NCBI GenBank assembly: GCA_023384415.1
Contig: JAHDWJ010000005.1
Span: 56,393 to 120,392, forward strand
Direction: 5' to 3'
DNA length: 64,000 bases
DNA from: Anaerolineae bacterium
GTDB taxonomy: Bacteria; Chloroflexota; Anaerolineae; Promineifilales; Promineifilaceae
Of this stretch, positions 53,489 through 61,169 are shown piece after piece. The notes beneath the pieces are model-generated. The model worked only from the letters and a program-made list of their open reading frames with translations, did not search any database and had not been told where the DNA came from. A program made the translations under genes and the position numbers. The first letter of the stretch is position 1. Each line of letters begins with the position of its first letter.

Positions 53489-54055
53489 ATGTTATTAATT
53501 ATTGAAATAATCATGTTGATTGGTGGTATTTATGCCCTTGCCTCGGCCAAAGTCCCATCCTTCTTGCTTGGCAATCATTATCAGGTTGAAGGGGGAATGG
53601 CCCGTGTCATTGGGGCGTTATTCATTGCGCCTTTGCCAGTGAGTATATTCATCGGCGCCGCCTTAGCGATTCTTTTAGGGGAGCATATTTTGGATTATGC
53701 AGGGATCATAGAGCTGTTAACACTCTTAGGGGTTATCCTTTTAATTATTGCTCTTATGCGTACACGGGGTTTACCTATCGAGCCTGTCAACGCTACCGAG
53801 GCCCAGGTAGCCAAGAAAGCCCAGGGTTCATTAATGTATGCCATTTTGGGGGTTATCAGTGGCCCTTTATTTTTGATTTTTGGCCCCTTAGCTTTCATCT
53901 ATGCCGCTCAGGCGCTAAAACTGATGGAGAAGCATGATGTTGGGAAGCAGCATCGTGGTAAGGCTCAAGCAGCCCAAATAATTGTTGTGGTTGCGGGGCT
54001 GCTCTTGCTGCTCATCGTTGCTTGTGTTGTAACAAGTTCACTATCCCGTTATTAA
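53489..54055 (+). CDS. Small membrane protein, function unknown
   Basis: A 188-aa protein with about five membrane helices: LLIIEIIMLIGGIYALAS, VIGALFIAPLPVSIFIGAAL, IIELLTLLGVILLIIALM, LMYAILGVISGPLFLIFGPL and IIVVVAGLLLLLIVACVV. A cytoplasmic-like loop of about 25 residues lies between the third and fourth. No family is recognised. AAGGAGGAGAG is a strong ribosome site. It is followed 20 bp later by the metallopeptidase-like gene and is probably in its operon. It contains no GCGGCCGC copy. Confidence 0.75.
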   Translation: MLLIIEIIMLIGGIYALASAKVPSFLLGNHYQVEGGMARVIGALFIAPLPVSIFIGAALAILLGEHILDYAGIIELLTLLGVILLIIALMRTRGLPIEPVNATEAQVAKKAQGSLMYAILGVISGPLFLIFGPLAFIYAAQALKLMEKHDVGKQHRGKAQAAQIIVVVAGLLLLLIVACVVTSSLSRY

Positions 54056-54075
54056 GAATTCAGCAGGGAGTTAAA

Positions 54076-55443
54076 ATGAACGCTAATATGGAACAATCAA
54101 TCTGGTATAAACGATGGCAGGCTATGGTGGCTGAATTAGATGACATGGAGGCCAGCTATCAGGGATCATCTTCTAACCCTTTGCCTCGCCAGGAAACGTT
54201 GTTGAGTTTGGTAAACAATCTGCGCTCTTTTGGTACAGCCTTGTTTGAACTGTATTGGTGGCAGTTAAATCGGCCCGCCAATGAAAAACCCATCCCCTAT
54301 TTGGCCCCACTGCCCGATTTTCCTGAAGCGTATATCTACAATATGTTTCTGGATCGGGTGGGTCAAGATATTGCCGTTATCCAGGCCGCGGCCGCGCAGC
54401 GTCAAGAAATAGCTGGGGTATCCATTGTGGAGCGGCAACAACTATTAGAGCGGTCAGACCGGTTGGCGTATAAAGCATTGCAGCCAGCTCTGGACAAATG
54501 GTGCCCTGGGGCCACAGCCCTAACCTACCTGGGGCGATTGCCACGAGCGCGGGTGATCCCTTACGCTGATGTTGCCCTGGTTGGTATTCCCTTTACCTCA
54601 CGAGGCGTCAAACAAGATTACCTGGCAACCGCCCATGAAGTAGGGCATTACATCTATTGGAATGCTCAGTTTAAGAAGGGAGAACACCCGTATCTCCTTA
54701 CCCAAGAATTCCCTAAATGGTGTGCTGACTGGCGTGAGGAAATCTTTGCCGATATGTATGGCGCATGGGTGGCGGGTGCGCCTGCTGCTTTGATGTTGCA
54801 AGAAATTTTATTAGATGATCGGCCAGCTGATTTTTTCAAGAACAGTGGTCAGCATCCCGTACCCTATATCCGCCCTTACATTTATACCAAGCTGTTACAT
54901 GAAAAGGGGGTAGCGGAAGATCTAGTCTGGCTGACTTATTTGCGCAATCGTTGGCAGCAAAAACGGCAAGCCCTGATCACTGATGTACCGGAATTTGTGT
55001 GGGACGATTTAAGAATAAGTTACACCGAGGTGATCAATACCTCAGATGGTATTACCCAAGACTCAATGATGACTCAAGGCTTAGGGGCCACGCCTGTAGA
55101 TAAATTGATGGGGATAATTGCTAAATTGTTTCGGGATGATGGGATTGCCCCGACATCTTGGGCGGTCAGCAACCAGGGTGACGAAGTACCTGCTGTTATC
55201 AATGATGAAGCTATCTGGAAAAAATTTGACCTGAAACACGACTCCTTTACCAGTGTGGCCATAACGGAAGCGAATGCCGTCGTCCCTAATTATGACCAGT
55301 TTGACGAGCATCCCCTGATCATTAAATTGATAGAGCGGGCTAACGGTAAGAACAATGAAAAGGAAAGATGGGAAGAGTTGGTTTATCCCTTTGCCTGGGT
55401 ATCCCGCGGTCCACAAGAGCAGCCCAATCCACCCAAACCATAA
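54076..55443 (+). CDS. Putative zinc metallopeptidase with HEVGH motif
   Basis: A 455-aa protein with no signal peptide. ATG 54076 follows GGGAGTTAAA; the frame is open further upstream but only across the end of the previous gene. The zinc motif is LATAHEVGHYIYW (His187, Glu188, His191 by my count), and a likely third ligand is in WREEIFADMYGAWVAG (Glu near 222), the order of a gluzincin. The N-terminal third is helical (DLDDMEASYQ-like, WQAMVAEL). I do not recognise a described peptidase family. It follows a small membrane protein with which it may act. The substrate is unknown; a single GCGGCCGC copy is present. Confidence 0.72.
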   Translation: MNANMEQSIWYKRWQAMVAELDDMEASYQGSSSNPLPRQETLLSLVNNLRSFGTALFELYWWQLNRPANEKPIPYLAPLPDFPEAYIYNMFLDRVGQDIAVIQAAAAQRQEIAGVSIVERQQLLERSDRLAYKALQPALDKWCPGATALTYLGRLPRARVIPYADVALVGIPFTSRGVKQDYLATAHEVGHYIYWNAQFKKGEHPYLLTQEFPKWCADWREEIFADMYGAWVAGAPAALMLQEILLDDRPADFFKNSGQHPVPYIRPYIYTKLLHEKGVAEDLVWLTYLRNRWQQKRQALITDVPEFVWDDLRISYTEVINTSDGITQDSMMTQGLGATPVDKLMGIIAKLFRDDGIAPTSWAVSNQGDEVPAVINDEAIWKKFDLKHDSFTSVAITEANAVVPNYDQFDEHPLIIKLIERANGKNNEKERWEELVYPFAWVSRGPQEQPNPPKP

Positions 55444-55472
55444 TACAGGTAGGGGTCTATAGATGTACGCCC

Positions 55473-58370
55473 TTACTGCGTGGCCTTTTGTAAACGGTGT
55501 TGGAACACTTCAAGATAGCGGGTATGGTGTAAAGGTTGCATTAGCTCAATCCCATGCAGCCAATAATCCCTGGCTTCTGGCACTCTGTTTAGCTGTACGA
55601 GCAGATCGCCAACCTGTAACAAGGCTGAGGCGGTTAAGATGGGATCATGTAAGGATTCACATATCTTGAGACTTTCCAGGCTCAGAGGCAGGGCTTGCTC
55701 TGGGTGACCCATTTCCGCTTGAACCCTACTTTGTCGGGACAGATTAAAGGCTAGATTACGCCTGGCCCCAATGCGCTGGAGAATGGCATAACTTCGTTCT
55801 AATAGCTGCCATGCCCCGGTAAAATTCTTGTGGGCCAGATGGGTTTCGGCAGCCATACCCAGAGAAACAGCCAGCTCTCCTTCGTCCTGAATGGTTTCAC
55901 TCAGAGTGAGGGCCTGCCAACGATAAGCGGCCGCTTGTTCCTGATCATAAAAGGTGGGGGATAAAAAAATCTGGGACAACAGACGTAAAGTCACCAATTC
56001 TCCGCGTTTATCTTGACACGTTTGCTGTTTTTGCAGAGCAGTTTGGGCCAACGCTTTGGCTTGTTGGTAATCGGCCATGAAATAATAGGTTCTGGCCTGA
56101 CCCTGAATCGCTTCGGCTTCCCCCGCTTCGTGCTGGAGCTGCTGGTAAAGCTGCTGACTTGATTCTAAGAGGGTGATAGCTGAGGCAAAATCGTCCTTGC
56201 CGGTCACCGTTTCAAGCAGGGCATGGGCTAATAAGACCTGGCTCTGGGCCAGGCCATGAAGGTTATTATTTGCTTGCTGGTATTGTCGGCTGGCCTGCAA
56301 TAGCTGACGTGCCTGTTCATGGTCTCCCTGTTCCAGGCAGGCGCGCCCCCAGTGAAGCAAGGCAGTGGCTAGTTTGTGAGAGGCGCGGGTGGTTTGCGCG
56401 GCCGCTACCGCCCATTCATACCCCCGCCGTGCTTCCGTATAGCGGCCGCGAGCAAACCACGCTTCCGTCAATGCCTCACTATACCCCAACAGTTCCGTCC
56501 ACATCTCCCGTTTATAGGCCGTTTCCATCCCGGCCATCACATTTTCCCACTCTGGGCGCAGAGCTTCATACACCTGCCCATGGGCCTGGGCAAAGGTGAG
56601 AAAATAATCAGCCAGCCGCTGGTCAGCCAGAGGGTCAGCCAGATGCTCACGGGCAAATTCGGCCAGAAGGGGGTGCTGCCGGTATCGCCCTTCACTGGTT
56701 TGGGCCACCAGGCAGAGGGCGTTGAGGGCAAACAGGTGATCTTCGGTCTCATACGGGTCAGCGGCCGCAATCGCCGTCACCGCATCTACGGTAAAAGATC
56801 GCCCCTCAAACAGCCCTAGCAAAGCAAAGGTCCCTTTTTGCTTCTCATCCAGGGCCCGCCAGCTAACCAAGAAAGAGGCCCGCACCGCCTGGTCCTGTTC
56901 ATCCAGGGCCGTGAGGCGGCTTTTTTCCCGCTGCAACCGGGCAACCATATCCCGCAAATGCATCTGGTGGCGCAGGGCCAGCCGCTGGGCAGCGATATTG
57001 AGAGCCAGGGGTAAATTTTGCAGCAGGGTACAAAGCTCATTGGCGGCCGCCAACTCCGCCTGCACCCGCTCTTCCCCCACTACCTGCCGCAGCAGGGCCA
57101 GTCCCGCTGTCAATTCTAACTCCTGGAGCAGATGCGGGGATGCTTTTAGGTGGTAAGCGATCTCCTCGCTGCGGGTGGTGATAATGATTTTGCCGGGGAA
57201 GTTGTCGGGCAGGAGCGGCCGCACCTTCGTCACCCGGTCTACATCATCTAAAATAAGCAGGGCCTTTTTCGCTTTGAGAATATCACGTAGAGCGGCGGCC
57301 CGGCTAGCCTCATCGGCAACAGTGCGGAAGTCACAGTTGTATGCCTCTGCCCACCGGTCAATCAGGCCGATCAGATCATCCTGGCTGACATCAGCCCAGA
57401 GAACGCCATCCGGGAATTGGTCCCGTAGTTGGTGGGCCAGGTGGATGGCCAGGCTGGTTTTGCCCATCCCCCCCATGCCGATGAGGGCCAGGCGGTTGGG
57501 GGAATCAGGGGCGGTTGCGACCGCGATGATCTGTTTGATTAGCCGTTCCCGCCCGACAAAATAGGGCAGGTCAGGTGGGGGTTGGAACGGGGCAGGCTGC
57601 TGGATGGGAAGCGGTGGAGCAGGGGTGGGATGCGGCCGCAGCAAATCCGCCCGTATCTGTTCCGCCAGGCGAACCGTTTCCTGACCTGGGGCCACCCCAA
57701 ACTCTTCGGCCAAAATCATCTGGCAGCGGGTAAACTGCTCTAGAGCCGCACTCCGCTGCCCACTCAAGGCCAACAGCCGCATCAACTCCCGGTGCGCTTC
57801 CTCTCGCCACGGATCCAGCCGCAGCAGTTGTTGGGCATACCCTATCCCCTCCTGGTAATTCTCTTGAGTCAGGGCATATGTCACCAGCAGAGCCAACCCC
57901 TGCAAAGCTAACTCCCGCAGCCGTTCCCGCTGCCCAAACTGCCAATCCTCAAACTCAGGGGCATTGTTGACAAAAAACCCTTCCAGGAACTCCCCGCGAT
58001 ACAACCCAACCGCCCGCCGGGCCTGCTCCGCCGTAGGTATTCCCGATAAGTAATCAGTGAAAGCGATCACATCCAGCCAATGATTGCTCTGTTGATTAAA
58101 TGCCACTGTATGCCGGGTCACATGCAGCAGCCCGGTTAGATGGCGGCCGGCCCGCGTCAGGTCGGTGCGTAAACTGGTACGAGATTGGTGGGTGGTAGAT
58201 TCGCCCCACAGCAGGGTCGCCAACATTTCCCGGTCATGTTCCCCTGGATTCAAGGCCAGATAACAGAGCAGGGCCTGCATTTTTTGGGGAATCATCTCTC
58301 GTAGAGAACTGTCGCCCAGGTTAATGATAGGTCGCCCCAAAAGGGCCAGATGCAGGTCAACACCAGCCAC
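55473..58370 (-). CDS. SARP/NB-ARC/TPR transcriptional regulator (AfsR-like)
   Basis: A protein of about 965 aa. An N-terminal winged-helix DNA-binding domain (VDLHLALLGRP, MQALLCYLALNPGE, LLWGESTTHQSRTSLRTDL) is followed by the bacterial transcriptional activator domain (about 95-245, YRGEFLEGFFV, LLRLDPWREEAHRELMRL). The NB-ARC ATPase follows (Walker A GMGGMGKTSLA near 300, KALLILDDVD near 370, then GKIIITTR), and about ten TPR-like repeats to the end. Such STAND regulators oligomerise on ligand sensing. I chose GTG 58370: AAAGGAG lies seven bases before it, while the TTG codons at 58376 and 58373 are too close. The region upstream has phased 10-bp repeats. Confidence 0.9.
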   Translation of the reverse strand: MAGVDLHLALLGRPIINLGDSSLREMIPQKMQALLCYLALNPGEHDREMLATLLWGESTTHQSRTSLRTDLTRAGRHLTGLLHVTRHTVAFNQQSNHWLDVIAFTDYLSGIPTAEQARRAVGLYRGEFLEGFFVNNAPEFEDWQFGQRERLRELALQGLALLVTYALTQENYQEGIGYAQQLLRLDPWREEAHRELMRLLALSGQRSAALEQFTRCQMILAEEFGVAPGQETVRLAEQIRADLLRPHPTPAPPLPIQQPAPFQPPPDLPYFVGRERLIKQIIAVATAPDSPNRLALIGMGGMGKTSLAIHLAHQLRDQFPDGVLWADVSQDDLIGLIDRWAEAYNCDFRTVADEASRAAALRDILKAKKALLILDDVDRVTKVRPLLPDNFPGKIIITTRSEEIAYHLKASPHLLQELELTAGLALLRQVVGEERVQAELAAANELCTLLQNLPLALNIAAQRLALRHQMHLRDMVARLQREKSRLTALDEQDQAVRASFLVSWRALDEKQKGTFALLGLFEGRSFTVDAVTAIAAADPYETEDHLFALNALCLVAQTSEGRYRQHPLLAEFAREHLADPLADQRLADYFLTFAQAHGQVYEALRPEWENVMAGMETAYKREMWTELLGYSEALTEAWFARGRYTEARRGYEWAVAAAQTTRASHKLATALLHWGRACLEQGDHEQARQLLQASRQYQQANNNLHGLAQSQVLLAHALLETVTGKDDFASAITLLESSQQLYQQLQHEAGEAEAIQGQARTYYFMADYQQAKALAQTALQKQQTCQDKRGELVTLRLLSQIFLSPTFYDQEQAAAYRWQALTLSETIQDEGELAVSLGMAAETHLAHKNFTGAWQLLERSYAILQRIGARRNLAFNLSRQSRVQAEMGHPEQALPLSLESLKICESLHDPILTASALLQVGDLLVQLNRVPEARDYWLHGIELMQPLHHTRYLEVFQHRLQKATQ

Positions 58371-58391
58371 CAACAAACTCCTTTGAGGGGG

Positions 58392-58430
58392 AAGGATAAA
58401 TTATGAATTATGAAGGATGAAGGATGAATT
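58392..58430. repeat. Heptamer tandem repeat (GAAGGAT)
   Basis: Reads GGATAAATTATGAATTATGA then AGGATGAAGGATGAATTTTG, the same type as at 20140, 32955 and 35280. It lies just upstream of the SARP/NB-ARC gene start. Confidence 0.85.
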
Positions 58431-58465
58431 TTGCTCCGTCTGATGCGTTGTTCTAAGTTCTTCAA

Positions 58466-58525
58466 GTTCCCTTGAGTTTCTTTATGTTCCCTCAAGTTTC
58501 CCTGAGTTTTATCAAGTTCCCTTGA
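58466..58525. promoter_or_regulatory. Six 10-bp phased direct repeats, possible regulator site
   Basis: Six units in exact 10-bp register begin at 58466, 58476, 58486, 58496, 58506 and 58516: GTTCCCTTGA, GTTTCTTTAT, GTTCCCTCAA, GTTTCCCTGA, GTTTTATCAA, GTTCCCTTGA (consensus GTTYCYTYRA). Less regular units flank them at 58450 and 58457. The repeats lie on one face of the helix in the divergent region, about 95-155 bp upstream of the SARP/NB-ARC start. SARP-type regulators bind short direct repeats, so this is a candidate autoregulatory site. Confidence 0.6.
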
Positions 58526-58768
58526 ATTTTCCCACCGACCCTTAAATTAGCGATGATTTAGCGTTCCCTGCGCTATTGTTTAACTGTTGGACGATGGATT
58601 TCCTGTAACTGACACTCCCACCAGTTACAGATTAACGGATCATTAGTGATTAAGCAAGGAAACAAGGTGAACAACAGTTGCCAGAAGCAATGAAAAAGCG
58701 AGTTTGTCCGCGGAGCTTTTTCCAAATTCATCCCGCCTAATTCATCCTTGTTGCCAAAGGAGCGATCT

Positions 58769-58984
58769 ATGAGTCAAGCCGCCCGAACCGCCAGTTACAC
58801 CATTTTTTTGCTCAAGTTATGGCCTGAACACAGCCAGGAAAACGGCGATCTTGTGAGTTGGCGTTTCAGCGTCGAAGACCCAGTGACCGGTGAACGCAAA
58901 GGGTTTGTGGCTCTGGATCAATTTATGGCTTATGTGCATGAACGAATTACTGAACTGATGGCGAAACAGCAGAGTGACCAATAA
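58769..58984 (+). CDS. Small hypothetical protein upstream of the sigma factor
   Basis: A 71-aa protein. ATG 58769 follows AAAGGAGCGATCT; an earlier in-frame start at 58748 lies before the ribosome site. The sequence (ASYTIFLLKLWPEHSQENGD, WRFSVEDPVTGERKGF, LDQFMAYVHERITELM) has no known domain to me. It lies 37 bp before the sigma factor gene and is probably cotranscribed with it. Its position suggests a regulator of the sigma factor, which is inference only. Confidence 0.7.
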   Translation: MSQAARTASYTIFLLKLWPEHSQENGDLVSWRFSVEDPVTGERKGFVALDQFMAYVHERITELMAKQQSDQ

Positions 58985-59021
58985 TCAAAGGTCGCAAACA
59001 AAAGGATTGAGGTGAGGTACC

Positions 59022-59723
59022 ATGTTAAAAGCAGCGTTGAGTGAGCAGATGATTTGCCAGATGCCTCTGGCCCAGCTTTTTGCCCAATGTCAGCGAGAGA
59101 CCATTCATTTTATGCGGCGGCAGCCCCATGATACCCGGTTTGGGTACGAACTGTTTTGCCGTGCGGCCGCAGGGGATGAAGCCGCCTGGGTTTATGTGTA
59201 TGAGCAATATGCCCCGCTGGTAGCCCATTGGATTGGCCGCCACCCCGCCTTCATCTACAGCGACGAAGAGATCCAATACCTGGTCAACCGCACCTTTGAG
59301 CGGCTGTGGCGGCAGTTGGCTGCCGGCAAAATGGCCGATTTTGCCGAACTCAAGCAGATATTACGTTATCTGGAACTATGTGCTGTAAGCTGCCTGCTCG
59401 ATTTTAACCGGCAAAAAAAAGGACAGACGGAAACTTCCCTGGAGACGTTAAGCTACGCTCATCCGGCCCTGACCATCGAAAGCGACCCAGATAAATGGGT
59501 TGATGAACAAAAAGTGGAACTGTGGCGGCTGCTGTGGCAGTTGGTCACAGACGAAGCAGAGCGGATGGTATTGATCGCTTCCTATATTTTCAATCTGAAG
59601 CCCGATCAAATCCAGGAAAATTATCATCACCTGTTTGAGACGGTGAAAGATGTGTACCGGATCAAACAAAACCTGAAACAACGGCTGCGCCGCGCCCCCC
59701 AACTGCGGCAGTTTGAGATGTGA
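59022..59723 (+). CDS. Diverged RNA polymerase sigma factor (ECF-like)
   Basis: A 233-aa protein. Region 2 features are visible (YELFCRAAAGDEAAWVYVYEQYAP, EEIQYLVNRTFERLWRQL), and the C-terminal part ends in a region 4-like helical segment (LKPDQIQENYHHLFETVKDVY, NLKQRLRRAPQ). The central part (LQQLVTDEAERMVLIASYIFN-like) fits a linker. No anti-sigma gene of the usual membrane type is adjacent; the 71-aa protein upstream is the only candidate. The divergent SARP/NB-ARC gene and the secreted protein that follows may be its targets. Similarity to a sigma factor is moderate. Confidence 0.72.
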   Translation: MLKAALSEQMICQMPLAQLFAQCQRETIHFMRRQPHDTRFGYELFCRAAAGDEAAWVYVYEQYAPLVAHWIGRHPAFIYSDEEIQYLVNRTFERLWRQLAAGKMADFAELKQILRYLELCAVSCLLDFNRQKKGQTETSLETLSYAHPALTIESDPDKWVDEQKVELWRLLWQLVTDEAERMVLIASYIFNLKPDQIQENYHHLFETVKDVYRIKQNLKQRLRRAPQLRQFEM

Positions 59724-59908
59724 TGTTTCCCCAAGACAGGTATGTTACAATTGAATCTTAATTCCAACCCAGGCTGCTGTTGGCAAAACGGTGGCCTGCC
59801 GCTACCTGATCATATTTTTCCAGCCCCCCACATAGTTGACGAAAAATAGCCGGGTCGTTATCATTCAACCCGTTTGTAAACTTAGTTGCTCTACTTTATG
59901 GAGGTTAT

Positions 59909-61081
59909 ATGCCTGAAAATCGTTTGCCTGCTGCACGGCCGCGGCGAGGGGTTATATCAATCAGCCTGGTATTGGCTGTCTCTTTACTGGTATTACTTGT
60001 TCAACTGTTGTTAGCGCAAGGGGGAGAGACCCAAGACAATGAGGGGAGTTCAGCGAATAATGATGATCGTACTCCGGGGACAACAATTGGCGCTACAGGG
60101 GGAGTTACTGAATCTATTTACATGCCCCTGCTCAATAGGTCAATTGCGGCTGTGCTGCTCTCAGCCACCCGACCTAATTCAACAAATCAATGGACCGTTT
60201 CCTGGACAAGTGGGGGGTCTGGCATAACTGGGTATCATTTACAGGAATCGAAATCACCTGATTTTGCCATTATCAGCAATGAATATACCCTGGGGAATGT
60301 GACTTCGCACCAAATCACACGCCCCCTGGTTGTAGATAATGTTTACTTTTACCGCGTCAGAGCGATGGTGGGAACTCAGAATAGTCCCTGGTCAAATATA
60401 GCTGTCGTGCGTGGTGGTTATTATGACGATTTTACCAATCCATCTACCGGGTGGACGCCGATGCGTCGCACAACTTTCCTGGAAAGAACCAACGTATATT
60501 ATGGGCAGGGAGATGAGTTTGGTAATTTAATCATCCTGGTGGATGACCGTTGGGATTGGATGATAGCCAGCCCATTGCGGCCAGCCCCAGAAATTCCTTA
60601 TGCAATTGAGTTTAAAGCCAGGGTCCATGATCCATCCAACTTAATTTCAGGGGGGATGCTCTTTGCTGGTGATTGGGGTGGTCTACCCTGCCCGGATCCC
60701 AATAATATTTACCAACACGGAAACTGTTTTAATAGTTTTTACAATCTGAACATGATTTTTTATGGCCCAATCAAACTGCTGTATGAACAGGTAGATCAGT
60801 TGATTTGGTGTCCGGAGTGCGGCGGCAGCCCTATGAAACGTTATGGGCCATTTGTAGATGCTGGGGATATTGTGGCCAATGGGCCTAGTCTCGATTGGCA
60901 CACCTACCGGATTGAAGTGCGCCATGATGGAGTGCGCTTTTTTGTAAATGGGGCATATCGGTTCTATTTCCCTGATACCAGCCATTTACAGCAGCCCTAT
61001 TTTGGTGTATTTGCTTCAACGGATGAGTATAAACCGTCTATCTGGTTCTTTGACTATGTAATGGCTGTGCCACTTGATTAA
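59909..61081 (+). CDS. Secreted protein with FN3-like and lectin-like domains
   Basis: A 390-aa protein with a signal anchor (ISISLVLAVSLLVLLVQLLL), a disordered stretch, then ESIYMPLLNRS, a YLPxxxR-like motif right after the leader. An FN3-like domain (about 75-170: NQWTVSWTSGGSGITGYHLQ, VYFYRVRAMVGTQNSPWS) is followed by a jelly-roll/LamG-like domain (about 175-388: YDDFTNPSTGWTPMRR, YAIEFKARVHDPS, DWHTYRIEVRHDGVRFFVNG). Such domains bind glycans. No catalytic residues are seen. It has no GCGGCCGC copy at all. A strong terminator follows it. Confidence 0.82.
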   Translation: MPENRLPAARPRRGVISISLVLAVSLLVLLVQLLLAQGGETQDNEGSSANNDDRTPGTTIGATGGVTESIYMPLLNRSIAAVLLSATRPNSTNQWTVSWTSGGSGITGYHLQESKSPDFAIISNEYTLGNVTSHQITRPLVVDNVYFYRVRAMVGTQNSPWSNIAVVRGGYYDDFTNPSTGWTPMRRTTFLERTNVYYGQGDEFGNLIILVDDRWDWMIASPLRPAPEIPYAIEFKARVHDPSNLISGGMLFAGDWGGLPCPDPNNIYQHGNCFNSFYNLNMIFYGPIKLLYEQVDQLIWCPECGGSPMKRYGPFVDAGDIVANGPSLDWHTYRIEVRHDGVRFFVNGAYRFYFPDTSHLQQPYFGVFASTDEYKPSIWFFDYVMAVPLD

Positions 61082-61127
61082 ATACGGGGCATCTGCCTCG
61101 TGAATTTCTGAAAAGTTGCTTTGTGTT

Positions 61128-61162
61128 AACGTGCGGCAATCGCTCCGGTTGCCGCACGTTTT
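61128..61162 (+). terminator. Strong intrinsic terminator
   Basis: AACGTGCGGCAA (61128-61139) pairs perfectly with TTGCCGCACGTT (61149-61160), a 12-bp stem with a 9-nt loop, followed by TTGC. It ends the secreted-protein transcript about 45 bp after its stop and lies just before the glycosyltransferase start, showing that the next gene cannot start upstream of it. Confidence 0.85.
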
Positions 61163-61169
61163 GCTGCCT

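Noticed and set aside
61116-61169. Upstream extension of the glycosyltransferase gene
   Set aside because: It would run through a perfect 12-bp terminator stem (61128-61160) and has no ribosome site.
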